Shown: positions 1-11,400 of the stretch, one piece after another | Numbering within the stretch: position 1 is the first letter of the stretch | Layout: every line of letters starts with the position of its first letter | Source: Lingula anatina | Lineage: Eukaryota; Brachiopoda; Lingulata; Lingulida; Lingulidae | Direction: 5' to 3' | NCBI RefSeq assembly: GCF_001039355.2 | Contig: NW_019774958.1 | Span: 1,001,582 to 1,065,581, forward strand | DNA length: 64,000 nt | Program-made: the position numbers and the translations under genes | Notes under the pieces: model-generated | The model's input: only the letters and a program-made list of their open reading frames with translations | The model's database searches: none | Told to the model about the DNA's origin: nothing

Positions 1-660
1 TCCCACTTCAGGGTCAAAGAAGGCACCTTGCAAGTTGTGCGTTGAAGATTGTAACCATTAGCCACTCTTTAAATTTCCGTCTTTGTAATTGTGCAATTTC
101 GCTTATTTTACGACGATTTGACAACTCCTTTTTTCTAGATAAAGTTGTTATGTCCAGGTTGCACAATTTGCCCCCCTAACTAACATGGTGGCAAAACGTA
201 TCACAATATTGATATATATTTANGATTGCTATACCAACAGAATGCATGAAATAACCTTAAATAGATTTGCTAATATGCAGTATATATATATTCATGACTT
301 TTTACCTTTCTACGTAGTAGGCCCTATTCACAATGCTTCAATATTTTGAGAGCATGGTTAAAGACATGTTTTTAGTTTGATACGTGTTTCTGTGGTAAAT
401 TAGTGTTTCCAGCTGTGTACTGAAAACATAACTTTTCTTCAGCAGTTTTTTTTTGGACTGTTTTTTTTTTTCGCCTGCTCGCACCGATTTTGGGGTCCCC
501 AGAGGATGTCATCCATAAAAATTAAAAAGTGTGGCCTTATACAAAACCATTAAAATTCTTCTCTGTATGTTCTCTCTATAACTTAACATCCTTACCTACT
601 GAAAAATATCTCAAAGCAAAATAGTCGGCTCCAATCATTACCTAATCAATACGTATTCGT
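1..660. other. AT-rich flank without a recognisable gene
   Basis: No open reading frame or splice-bounded exon is convincing here. The stretch is AT-rich with poly-T runs near 446-470. A single unknown base sits at 223; isolated single Ns elsewhere in this window mark contig joins, so the first 222 bases may belong to a different contig. Confidence 0.5.
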
Positions 661-670
661 TTCAGAATAG

Positions 671-678
671 TATAAAAT
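671..678 (+). promoter_or_regulatory. TATA box of the secreted Gly/Tyr-rich gene
   Basis: TATAAAAT lies 102 bases before the ATG at 773. Transcription starting about 30 bases downstream would give a 5' UTR of roughly 70 bases, which fits a compact, highly expressed secretory gene. The start site is inferred from spacing only. Confidence 0.6.
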
Positions 679-772
679 AGGTACCTTGGTTCCCCTTGGA
701 TAGACGTCGGTTAAATTTTGTCAAGATCCAAGTCAGCAGTCCGCAGACGACACCTCTTTTCCCGCCAAGACG

Positions 773-858
773 ATGAAGTTTATTCTACTTGCTGTTGTCT
801 TGGCCGCTGCAGTTCATGGTCAAGGACAGTGGGGCAGGAATAGTAAAAGGTGTGTTTG

Positions 859-949
<91 letters not shown>

Positions 950-1615
950 TGGGGGAGAGAGCGCGCGAGAGAAAGGTCTGTCACTGTGCAATGCACCAAT
1001 GCATTTAGCATATTTAATATTAAAAAAAAAGTTTTCAAACAATCTGCTTTACTGAAATAAGATATGTTAAAATATATAGCCACAAGGATTATCTTCTAGT
1101 AACAATTGGAGTATGACTTTGTTCAGAGGTTAAAAATTGAGACAAAACCTGTTTGTCATTTATATACATATGAAGAGGAATAAGGATTCTTTCACCGGGG
1201 CTGATAAGCAGGTTTATTGGTTTCAGATTCTTTCTCCAGGGCTCGTAAGCAGGTCTATTGGTTTCAGATTATTCTCTGACATATTGTGAACCGAGACTCT
1301 CCCCGCCACAGATTCTTAATCAGTTATTATACATGTCTTGGCAGGACTGGACATAGTGTAGGTAATTGGAATAGTCGGGCTAATATCTATCTTTTCCTTA
1401 AAAAAAGGGTTCACTTTGGTTATCAACCAGACGGATATGGTGCCCACAGCTACAATTATCAAGGGGGCGGATATGGTGATAGCAACGTATACCGCGGATA
1501 CGGATACAACAGCTATAGAGATGACTACGGATACAAAGGTACTGGATACGGAAAGCCTTCATACGGATATGACTTGGGCAATAACGGATACAAAACCCAT
1601 TGGGCGAGCGGGTAG
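773..1615 (+). CDS. Secreted glycine/tyrosine-rich small protein (two or three exons)
   Basis: Exon 1 (773-849) encodes a clean signal peptide (MKFILLAVVLAAAVHG, then QGQWGR...) and ends at the donor AAAAG/GTGTGT in phase 2. Exon 2 most likely starts at 1408, after a pyrimidine tract and AAAAAAAG, and continues in phase with repeated Y-G-Y, G-Y-G and Y-N-Y motifs to a TAG at 1613-1615, giving about 93 residues. An acceptor at 1344 is also in frame and would add 21 residues. A further in-phase exon at 1954-2001 (YYDDDAGYYADMTT then stop) could be joined from a donor at 1539, giving an acidic tail instead. Gly/Tyr-rich secreted proteins occur in cuticles, shell matrices, byssus and egg coats; I cannot name this one. 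Intron 1 holds CT, GT and GA microsatellites, so the long frames reading through them are artefacts. Confidence 0.65.
850..945. repeat. Compound microsatellite (CT)n-(GT)n-(GA)n
   Basis: Successive runs of CT, GT and GA dinucleotides begin within 15 bases of the exon 1 donor. They create long Arg-Glu, Ser-Leu and Thr-His frames on both strands that are not genes. Confidence 0.95.
1197..1275 (+). repeat. Short tandem duplication in intron 1
   Basis: Two copies of a roughly 45-base unit containing AAGCAGGT.TATTGGTTTCAGATT lie next to each other. Each ends in a pyrimidine-AG that could act as a weak splice acceptor. No function is evident. Confidence 0.7.
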
Positions 1616-1953
1616 TTACTAATAGGCCTACATGCACTAAGGTAAGGTTTCGACCATACAATTGGATTTTCCATGTCTTTTTATACCTGGATACTGAAAT
1701 CACTCCAGCATATTCTTTACGGATACCTAGAGCTACGGGAGGGGGGGGGCTTGGCAGAATACAGTTAAAGGTGGATAATCATTTTAAAATGTAGGTACCA
1801 CAAGTAACCGTTCGCACGTAGTTTCCCTTTTGATAAAAATTACTAAACGCAGAAAAATTCAGTTGAGCGATAAAGACCTACATGTATATGTTATAGAATT
1901 GTCAATCCATAAGCTTTTTACTGTCCTGTTTTAACTTTATTTAAATTTATCAG

Positions 1954-2001
1954 GATACTATGACGACGACGCAGGATACTATGCCGATATGACGACATGA
2001 G
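1954..2001 (+). CDS. Candidate alternative 3' exon of the Gly/Tyr-rich gene
   Basis: After the acceptor TTTATCAG, one frame reads YYDDDAGYYADMTT and then TGA. It joins in phase 1 with a donor at 1539 (AAAG/GTACTG) inside exon 2. The Tyr-rich composition matches the upstream exon, which is the main reason to consider it coding. The donor is only moderate, so this may be an alternative isoform or chance. Confidence 0.35.
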
Positions 2002-2005
2002 CCAA

Positions 2006-4337
2006 GTAACCGTACTCAATAATTACTGGCAGATGAATTACTTGACTGCTTTTGCCGATTAATAGAAAAGTGAAATTTGGAAACGTATTTTGTATTATGC
2101 ACATAATCTTCCATAGCTTTAATGAAGCATAAAGTTGACTTTCGTGTTATTTCATCAATGTAGTTGTTTAGAGTTTTGAAATCTGGAGCATAGGGTACGC
2201 TGGCCCGGGCTCTGCATGCGAGCGTCCCTGGTAAAGGGTGGATCCTCTGCCATTTGATTTACAATCTCATTCCACGGGTTTGCGTCTGGTGATTGGGCAA
2301 GCTAGTCCATCCTGTTTATTCCATGCTGTGCAGCCTGCAAATTACGCGACCACTGCAAAACTAATTCGCTGCACGGTTCAAATCCCCAAAGCCTTGGCAG
2401 TATAAAAAGACGGTCAAGTCTTCCTCGAGCTGCCTCTTCGTGGTGACTTATGGGCATCACCCGTGTCCTCCACCCTTCTGTAAACCTTGTATACAGCCTG
2501 ATACCATATCTAGCGGCTCTCTGGGGGACATTTATACCATATATCAGAGAAACAAGTTCTTTTCTTTCTTCATCATGGTAAAAACTCGACAGCCAAAAAG
2601 GCGAAGCATCCCCGATGGCCCCCTTCAAAGTACACGTGGATGAAAATTGGTTACGCGAGCTATAAACCACTAATCACATCTTAGCAAACGCGTCCGCGAA
2701 GTCACATAGCGTACTATTCACACAGATGCTGCAATACTTACGCCACACCCTCTACATGTAGCTTCTAAGCTGCGTACTCTCAACGGAAGAACTGAGGGAA
2801 ATAACATTTGTTCACCATGATAATTGCATGTAGGGGCCAGACGGTAGTCAACTACATGTATGTAGTAGTCACTAGATGTCTACTGTACAACGTCAAATAT
2901 TGCCGAATATCGCACATGGATTATGTGATGTTTGATCGTTGCCTTATAGAATACCTCCTTACATTTTGGAAAAAAAAGCATACATTAAAACGAAACACAA
3001 AGTAAAATGCCTTAAAAGCAGCTTTATTAAATAATTTCCGGGGTTGCACGCATATCCCAGCTCTTTAAATTTGGACTGGTTTCATGCAAAACTCACATGC
3101 ACAACACTGTAGACAAAAAACGCAACAATTTCTTCTTTTTATTAGGATTCGTAGACCATACAGCCCTTAAATAAGGCTTGTTTTATTACTTCGTCAAATT
3201 GAGAAATATCTTACAAGACATTTACTTCACAAGCATATACAGAGATCCCTTTCACACACCCATTCGTATAAGGAAAAATATCAGGCTGTGGCAGAAACTT
3301 TTCAGTATACTGGCTACTCGGACCACCACTTTTATAAAATCTACCGGTAAAAACCAACATTCACTGGTCCGAATGGAAATTTCAACTGTATCTTTTCCCC
3401 CTATCGCATTAATATAAGTAATTAAAAGACCTTGTTTTTGTCGAAAGTTTTTATTTTTAATTTAGAATCACCACGTAACAGTTACGTTTCAGAAAAATCA
3501 AATGGAGAGCTTTTTTGAAAACTTACTGAAATTATCTCATGGCCATGCTGGACCACTAAATTCACATATTCTGAAAAAAACTTTTACTGGCGTAGGACCA
3601 GATATTAACATCGCTGACTGCAAATATATAATATTAAATAGAAAATTTACCCATCACTTGCAAGTATAATATTTTTTGTGGTGTTAAGGGATTTGTGAAA
3701 GGTTTCTCTGTATAACTTTTTCTATGACAAATATATTTTTAAAAAATCAGGAAAAAATCTAATAATTCAAGAGAACTGCGAAACAAAAACACTAGCAATT
3801 CACATACCTGTGACTATTATAAACAGCTATCTTTCATTCACTTGAAAATATGTACCTGAACACATTGTACATTTTTCATCATAATTATAAATCAGCTGTA
3901 ACCTTTCTCTACATAACACCCAATTTTCTTTTCTTTCATTGGTGTTTAAATATGTGAAATTATGGTGAACTAAGTCCTATCGCTAAAAAATCAGTTTATT
4001 TTTTCTATATTTTTTTATGTCTGTATATATATTTATATATATATTGCTCCTATTACTATGAAGCTGCTCCTACACTGCTACTTAAAAATGTGCATCTGAC
4101 AAAAGAATGATTCTCTTTATATATGCATTATTTATCTTTTTTCTTTCTATTGAATGATGTTTTGCATAAGACAATTAAAGATAAGACCAGATTAAAAAGA
4201 AATACAATCAAATATTATCATACAATATAATAAATACATAAATATAATTCATGGCAGCTGGCTAATGACAAGAAAGATTTTGTTTTCACTTAGATTAAAA
4301 AAGTTCACTGTGAGACAAAATTCTCCTTGGTGGTCCC
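2006..4337. other. Intergenic DNA and 3' side of the YjbQ-family gene
   Basis: Between the two genes I see no supported exon. A 122-codon minus-strand frame at 2302-2670 lacks any recognisable domain and is not accepted. The part nearest 4337 should carry the 3' UTR of the minus-strand YjbQ-family gene; minus-strand AATAAA hexamers occur (for example near 3022-3027), but I cannot choose the real poly(A) site. Confidence 0.5.
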
Positions 4338-6193
4338 TCAGCTCATTGGTGCTCCCTGGACAGTGATCACCAGGTGGCGAGATCCTGTAATCACAAGACA
4401 AGACCAATACAAAGTGAAAAGTTTTAGTGCCATACACACAGCAATACAAGCAGGCTGTGTTATAAGAGTGATATATGGGGTTCAGTGCAGGTCAAAAGAA
4501 CCATCATTTGGCTATAAGAAGTCCACCCTGCATAAAAATATTCAATAAAATCATAACTCACGCTGAATCTTTTCAGGGGTAAAAGAGGTCCACTTACTCA
4601 GATTAAAACAAACTATTTGAAAATGCTGGTTCCTTGCCTGTTACAATGTACCACACAGAAATTCCTTCACCTACTGCTACAATCAGTCTTAGGCCCCATT
4701 CAGAATAGGGGTCTAACTAGTCCGAGGGTCAAATATGGCGACCCACTACAAAGCTTGCTGTCTAATATGCTAATACACACTGAATAAATTCCCTGTGGAA
4801 AAGTATTTAAGTGGGTTGGCCATATTTGACCCTCAGACTAGTCAGTCCCCTATTCTGAAAGGGGCCTTAAAGTGTGACAAAACCAGATAATAATTCATTC
4901 ATGATTTTCCCCAGTGAGAAGTCCTACCTCCATGGTTCCTGTGTTCACACAGCCACACACCTTGCCACTGTCCTATGTTCAGTTTACCATTAGTAATAGG
5001 TAGGGTTAGACTACTGCCCATGAGACAGGCCTTGAAATGAGCTGGCTGAAATGATTTAACACATTGAGTATCATGTTTATCATTGGTAATAGGTAGGGTT
5101 AGACTACTGCCCATGAGACAGGCCTTGAAATGAGCTGGCTGAAATGATTTAACACACTCAGTATCATGTAAAAGTAAATGAAAGCAAAAGATACGATGTT
5201 AAGCATAGGTAATTTAAAATGCTTTTGAGTTTTAAGGCAATAATAATTATGTTAACAAGAAAAGCACTCATAGTGCAGACCTCTACCAAGACAAATAATT
5301 GATTCATACACCCCATTCTCATAGATTAGATCGACCTACATTGGATCGACCTAACTCCCTGGGGGTTCACCCTAAATAGCTGTCAGCCGGGCGGACACGA
5401 AAGTTAATTACCCCTTATAGCTTGTAGTAGGCGGGGACGGACACTTAAGGCGGATTATCTGACAGTAATCTAGTGAGACTCCCCGCGGTGATAGATCGAT
5501 CTAAAAGTTGTGAGAACAGAGCCATAGTTAACTATTAATCAATAAATGGATTGTCACCTAAATCTAATCCCCAAATTATCCCCTTTGTGGCCTACCCTGA
5601 AAATTTCATCAAAATCATCATTAGCTTTTTAGTAAGGCTTGTGGTGAAGAGAAAGACAAATACAACCAACAGATAGAGGTGAAAACATATATTAACCTCG
5701 CTGACAGAGGTAATTTATGTGTAAAAGTACAACTAAAAACAAAACCTTAAAGATGGTTTCATGCCTTGTGAAAATTATTAATTTGGTTTTAAGTGCATGT
5801 GTATCACAGGTATGTCGGGCAATCATTAAATGCATATATTTGAAAGACAAAACTTGCAAGCTCTAAAATGGACTGACTGTATAATGTAAGTCCTACATAA
5901 TAAGCTTATCACAGGGGGTTTATACTGAAAAAACAGATTTTCCATGTGCCTTTAAAATGAGCTGTGTAAAATGAAATATATCAGGGCAATTAGAGGTGAA
6001 GGGAGAGTCCAGTCTGATATAACTTACCATGTCATCTTTGCCTTCTATGGTGTGAATGTATGGTGCATTCTGAAATAATATGAGAATAAAAATAATATGA
6101 GAATGTGAAGAATACAAGAATGTGAATAATATGAAAATATAAATTGTATGAGAATGTACTAGTAAATGAAAACTGACCATCTGATCAAAACAA

Positions 6194-6229
<36 letters not shown>

Positions 6230-8050
6230 TATTATTATTATTATTATTATTATTATAACAAAAATGGTGATTAAATATATTTCAAAAAATGTTCTTATTC
6301 TAATTAATGTACTATGATATATGATAATTTCAAATTCATACTTACTTCTGGGACAAGTCTGTTCAGCATCATTTCTGAGTCCACCCTGTGCGAAAAATAA
6401 AAAGTGAAAACCTGCAAATAATTTCTAAAACAAAAGTTTAAAGCAAAAGTTTAAATCTGAAGTTTTGGTCATTAAATATATCTGCTTTACAATAATGTTG
6501 GACTTAAACCATACATAAAAACAGATGAAAGAATGAGAAAGGACTTAAATATATATATGCAAGTTTTTCTTTCAATAAATAAAAAAATAAAATTGGCCAC
6601 ATATATATTAGCTACAAAGTACTTTCATTCTGATAAATGATGATAACTTTGTTAATTAGTGACTTCGAAACGCATGGTCACATACCTGACATCTGGGTCC
6701 CATGACTGAAAATACATGTGAAAAAAACATCTGAACAGAGGAAACACTGGTCATCATTATTTCAATTAATTTAAGTTTTACATCTTTCCTTCTGATTAGC
6801 ATCTTTATTTCAGTTCTCACAAACTTTACTATCTTATATTTACGATTTAAATGGTATAATCTATATACGGAAGATAACAGAAATTTAAAAAGTAAAAAGT
6901 TCTGAGGACACTTGTTCACCAGGTTCACTGTTCATAACCTTGTATGGACTATTGCATAACTTTTCTGATAAAAAATACCATTTTGAAAATTGGCATTGAT
7001 TTTCAAGATAAAGAGTTGTGCCAGTGAACATACAGACTGTTACACAGTGTTTGCCTCTTAGGAAAATAAGTTGCTGGACCGAAAATCCAGCCATCTTGAA
7101 AAGTAGCTGGACTGAATGTCTGCTGGGTGAGAAAACTTCTCAGCCCGTTCTAAAAGTTGTCAGCCCAGGGCAGATGGTCCAGCCTTAATTTCTAACACCG
7201 TACAGATATATTACTACCCATACACAACTACAATACATCTGCTGTCTAGTGATGAAATTCAATGGACCACCAGTCTGGTACTGGTAGTTAACCCCCCACC
7301 CCCCCACCCCCCCAACCCACACACACATTTGTGAACTGTGGCATACATACCTCATTCAAAGCCAAACTGGCTGAAGTATGCTTGACTGGAAAAGAAAGTC
7401 AGAGTTAGATTTAAAGCAGTGTCATACTCATGCAGATACCTTGTTTTTCAACGCAAACACACTTTTTTTAAAAATTTGGATTCATAAAAACACATTCAAT
7501 GTGTACTTAATTAATTGCAACACCTTTCAAGAGCTATTACAGCATTTTATTCTACAGTTTGTGATATTTAATGTATAAATACTGTATACTAATAAGCATA
7601 GGATAGTAATTAAAACGTATGAAACCGTGCTATTAGTAGTTGTACTATTATTTAGAGAAATGTAAACTTTTTTGCAAAATGAATAATTAGTTCAATTAAG
7701 GTCAAATCCAATTGACATGCTTAAAAACCAGTTTATACGAATAAAGATATACACAAACTTCTTAACAAAGCCCGGAACAAAAGCGATCGAGTCATATTAA
7801 GGAGTTATTTTTGTATGGTTTCTTAATTAGCGCAATGGAATGGAAATCAAAACAACTCACTCAAAATATGTGCTAGCCCGACTCTGATTTTGGCAAGTTC
7901 TGGAATATTCTGAATCTCCTGAGTTATTACATGACAGCCTCTTTTTTGTGCCTTAAGTGTTATTTCCCTCTGATACCAGACGGCTCCTTGTGCGGACATT
8001 TTGCTCACGTCTAACAAGTCACTAAGGCCGTCGTCTTTATCATCGGCCAT
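4338..8050 (-). CDS. YjbQ/UPF0047-family protein, complete seven-exon gene
   Basis: Read on the minus strand, the coding exons are 8050-7861, 7385-7351, 6705-6686, 6385-6346, 6069-6028, 5045-4928 and 4384-4338. All have GT..AG introns and matching phases, giving 163 residues. Family hallmarks appear in order: WYQREITL (about residue 25), RGCHVIT, VGLAHI, the conserved HTSASL (66-71), WDPDVR (77-82), E-M-LNRLVPE (86-95), [17 protein letters not shown] (119-129), W-QG-WLCEHR (136-145) and VITVQG. YjbQ proteins are small, usually about 140 residues, and the E. coli member has weak thiamine-phosphate synthase activity; the physiological role in animals is not established. The His of HTSAS and the EHR near the C-terminus are the most conserved polar positions. 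I start at 8050; Met18 would give a length closer to bacterial homologues. Exon 3 is only 20 nt. Exon 6 has a duplicated acceptor 93 bases upstream. Confidence 0.9.
4692..4866. mobile_element. PIF/Harbinger-type MITE (175 bp)
   Basis: The ends form inverted repeats of about 45 bases (GGCCCCATTCAGAATAGGGG at the left, mirrored by CCCCTATTCTGAAAGGGGCC at the right). They are flanked by TTA on both sides (4689-4691 and 4867-4869), the target duplication typical of PIF/Harbinger. It lies in intron 6 of the YjbQ-family gene and has no coding capacity. Confidence 0.85.
4993..5178 (-). repeat. 93-bp in-frame tandem duplication of acceptor and exon 6 start
   Basis: Two copies of a 93-base unit lie head to tail. 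Each contains the minus-strand pyrimidine tract, the acceptor TTTCAG and the exon start encoding [19 protein letters not shown]. The downstream acceptor starts exon 6 at 5045; the upstream one would start it at 5138. The sequence between is open and 93 is divisible by three, so the upstream acceptor would insert 31 residues without a frameshift. The normal family spacing supports use of the downstream acceptor. Confidence 0.9.
5279..5714. mobile_element. TIR element (ACCTC...GAGGT type), old copy
   Basis: The left end reads ACCTCTACCAAG and the right end ...CTGACAGAGGTAAT, with the internal stretch CCTGAAAATTTCATCAAA shared with a second copy at 26191-26536. The element is interrupted by another inverted-repeat element at 5316-5516. 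It lies in intron 5 of the YjbQ-family gene. Confidence 0.6.
5316..5516. mobile_element. Short inverted-repeat element nested in the element around it
   Basis: The ends are imperfect inverted repeats: TTCTCATAGATTAGATCGA at the left, with the right end reading, on the opposite strand, TTCTCACAACTTTTAGATCG. The interior is GC-richer than its surroundings. I cannot see a clear target duplication. Confidence 0.5.
6192..6256. repeat. (AAT)n/(ATT)n trinucleotide palindrome
   Basis: A run of AAT repeats switches without interruption to ATT repeats, giving a near-perfect inverted repeat able to form a long hairpin. It is in intron 4 of the YjbQ-family gene. Confidence 0.95.
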
Positions 8051-8483
8051 TCCATTCAGTGGGTCAAAGGTGAAAAATTAGGAGATCGACATCCGAAATC
8101 TGTCACGAGATATGAGAAGAAATTATAGGTGAAATGACAATAAAACAAAATATTATTTGTAAAATAAATTACCACCTACCATAAATTTCTTAATTTGTAT
8201 TTTTATTATTTATTTGGTCAATTGTTTGAATTTCTTTTTATATAGCGTTCCATATTTCGGTAAAAGCTGTGTGTCTGTAGTCCCTGCAGGTGTTCCCAAA
8301 CCTCTTCATTTTGACCTCGATTTGGTTAAAGAGATACTCAGGTCTCTCTATTCAAAATGAGGATTCAGCGAGGAGAGTAGCTGCAAGTGTCATAACAGAT
8401 AGAAGCGGCTCGTAGTACGCACGGCCAACGTTTTCTCCAGGCATTATTATTATCAGCTGAATTTATGACCGAAGAATAGACAG
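8051..8483. promoter_or_regulatory. Possible divergent promoter between the YjbQ-family gene and a + strand transcript
   Basis: The YjbQ-family start codon is at 8050 on the minus strand. On the plus strand, a stretch ending GAATAGACAG is followed by a consensus donor GTAAGTAAG at 8484, as expected for a noncoding first exon transcribed the other way. The ABCB gene needs at least one upstream noncoding exon because its 5' UTR exons have splice acceptors. Linking the two is inference. Confidence 0.3.
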
Positions 8484-11400
8484 GTAAGTAAGGCTTTTGT
8501 TTTTATGAATTTTGGGAACTCGTGATGGGGAAGTGTTTGAAGGACCCTAAAGTAGAACGTCCATTAATGGTTTTAAAAGTCCTGTGGTCAAAAATGGCCA
8601 GTCCTCAAATGCAATTTACTTTAGTCTGACCAGGAATTCCCTGGTCTGACCATAAGTTAGTAAAGGGGCACTGGATCTGTATATTGCTGAAACCACAAGA
8701 GCGGATCCAGGGTTATTCGAAGGGGAGGGAGGCGGGTTTTAGACAGGCCGCAGAATGCGAAGCCGACCCTCGCCCCGCTGAAGGGCCCCAAAAATTTTTG
8801 GCATTTTAGGGGGCGAACGGTGCCATTTGGTGCGGTTTAGAAGTATAATTCAGCTAGTCAAAATTCTAATTTGAAGAGGGGATGATTGGTGTGATTTTTT
8901 TAGAAATCGAAGGAGGAGTCAGGACACCCTAACACCCCCTAAATCTACCACTGAACCATCTTGTAATTTTTTCTAAAATGCATGAGTCATCCAAGAATTA
9001 AATAATGTTTGGTTATTTTAATAATATATGACTTATGTGAAAATGAAAAAATATATATTAAAATATGTGTTTTTAAGATTTCCCTGACCAAGTTCAATTG
9101 GAATTGGGATGGAAGTTAAGGAGAGGGGATGTTAGATAAAATTGCAGGTATACTAGTACATAAATATATGCAGGTAAATATATAGTATAAATAGCTGATG
9201 TGCCCCTGCCCTCCCCCCTTCCCCCTCCAAACTTAAAGTAATACCAAGATGTGACCTTTTTAAATGTTTCTTTTTTGTACAGAGGTGGTCAATGAGAATG
9301 GCATGCTGCAAGGGTAAAATTTGGGACAGTGCGTATAGTCACCCATTGTTTTTTTTTTTTTTTTTTTTCGGAAACATTATCTTCTTGAACAAGGTCAGAC
9401 AGTTTCTATTATTTATTAGGCTCATTTGGTTTTAGATAAATAGAGGACTTTTTCTGAGGTTAAAAACTGGGACATTGTCAGCATGATGAAAGCATTTGTA
9501 GAATTTTTGTTGTAACGTATTCAGTCACATTATTTTGGTTAATGCTGGTGCTCTTTTCAAGTGAAGTGAATGGCATTTAATTAACTTTAGGTCCAGGTTA
9601 TATATCTTTTATAAAATCTCCCTTTACACGGTAAATTTGTTTTATAAGGGAAATTTGGTTTTTAAAAAAAATAAACTGGTTTTTCTGGGGTTAAAATGTG
9701 GATCATTGTCAGCATGATAAAAACATTTCAAGATTTTTTTTTGTTTTTGTTGTGAGCTCAGTCACATGAATTCAGGTTGTCTTGTGACATGAAAAACTAA
9801 TGACTTTTCTGAGTTTAAAATGTGGGACATTGTCAGCATGATGAAGGCATTTCCATTTTGTTGTTGTGTACTCAATCACATGGTTTTTGTTTATCCTGCC
9901 ACTTGGGTCTGTACTGTGTTTATATATATATTTTTAATCTCCTTTTACAACATCAGTCTGTTTTATTAGGGAAATTGGATTTTAGAAATATAAATGGCTT
10001 TTTCTGAGGTTAAAATCTGGAACACTGTCTGTATGATGAAAGCATTTCAAGATTTTTTTGTTGTTGCTGCTGTGAGCTTAGTCACCTGAATTAAGGTTGA
10101 GAAAATGTTTAACTTTTCACTTCCCACAAATGTTTAAAATGTTCTCAATATGATGTATAATACTACTACTAGTACTTCAATCAGTGTGCTGACATTGCTC
10201 TTTGCTAGTGCGCCAGTCTGTAGGTTATTTATGCCATGAATTATAGTGGTGCTGTATGTTATCATGGAAAATGCATAAACCTGAAAATAGAGAGAAAAAA
10301 ATTAATAAAATAGATAAACCCGAAAAAAAGAGAGAAAAAATTGTTTTTGGAGCGGTGCTCAATATTGTCATTAAATGGCACTCCTACCTAAAAGAAAAAA
10401 ATGTAATTTGCTATTGGAATCAATAACTGACAGCACCTGTTTCTTTCTAAATTTATTTCACTAAATGGATACTGCAGCTATTATTCTGCTCTGTTGGCTC
10501 ACTTTAATGGGGTCAAAAACTGGGACACCCAGGTGACTCTAGAACACAATGCGTCAGCACTATCTTCTGTTACATCAGTCTACTAGGAGTGGGGTCTGGC
10601 ATTATTGTACTACAAGTGACATCATACAAACACACATGTATATAAATATATCTGTGTTCAGATGATGAGAGGCAGAATTAAGTTGAAGAATTTGTAAGCA
10701 GACTGTTAAGGTTGCTTGTGAGATTTATAGGTAAGTAGGCACTGCAAAGGTGTGGAGAAGATTGTGTTTGCTTCACCACAGTTTTCATTTGTTTGCCAGA
10801 ACTCTGGTGGTCAGGTAGACACTATTACATGTACTAGTAAATTAAAGTGCACTGCTGTTTCTTCAGTTTTTGGAAGGCTATAAAGATATGTATGAATATC
10901 TGAAAGTCAATTGTGAGACTATTCATGATATATTGCCATAGTGCAGAAGGACAAGCACTATATAGGTCTGACAGATAAAATATTCAAAACTTTGTTTAAC
11001 CCAGTATGTTTACTTCTAACATAGATCTGTGAATGGAGTCTCAGATTGAGTAAAAAAAAAGCTTTAAGACTTAAAATGTCTCCACCAAATCCATAGTGCT
11101 TAGTAGTTTACTATTTGAAAAAAAAAAATCAGTCTAAACTCTGAAAACATAAACCATTTCCTTCTTTTTATAAAACCTGACTACATTTTATTGACAGGTA
11201 AGTCGGCCATGAATGATTTATCTTGTGTCAAAATCCAGGTCTTAAAGTCATAGACAATTTGAAGATCTTTTGTAAGACTGACCAGTATTCCTTCACAGGT
11301 AGATTGGTTGATCGGGGATTTAGTTGTCTGCGTCACCGCGGGGCCAATACGACCACTACAGTGTCCATTTCAGATTTCAATAGCTGGCAGATAAATTCAT

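Noticed and set aside
773-1083. Open frames on both strands across the CT/GT/GA microsatellite
   Set aside because: They are simple-repeat translations. Only the first 77 bases on the + strand look coding, as a signal peptide exon.
2302-2670. 122-codon minus-strand frame
   Set aside because: No domain, no splice context, mixed composition; more likely chance or old repeat.
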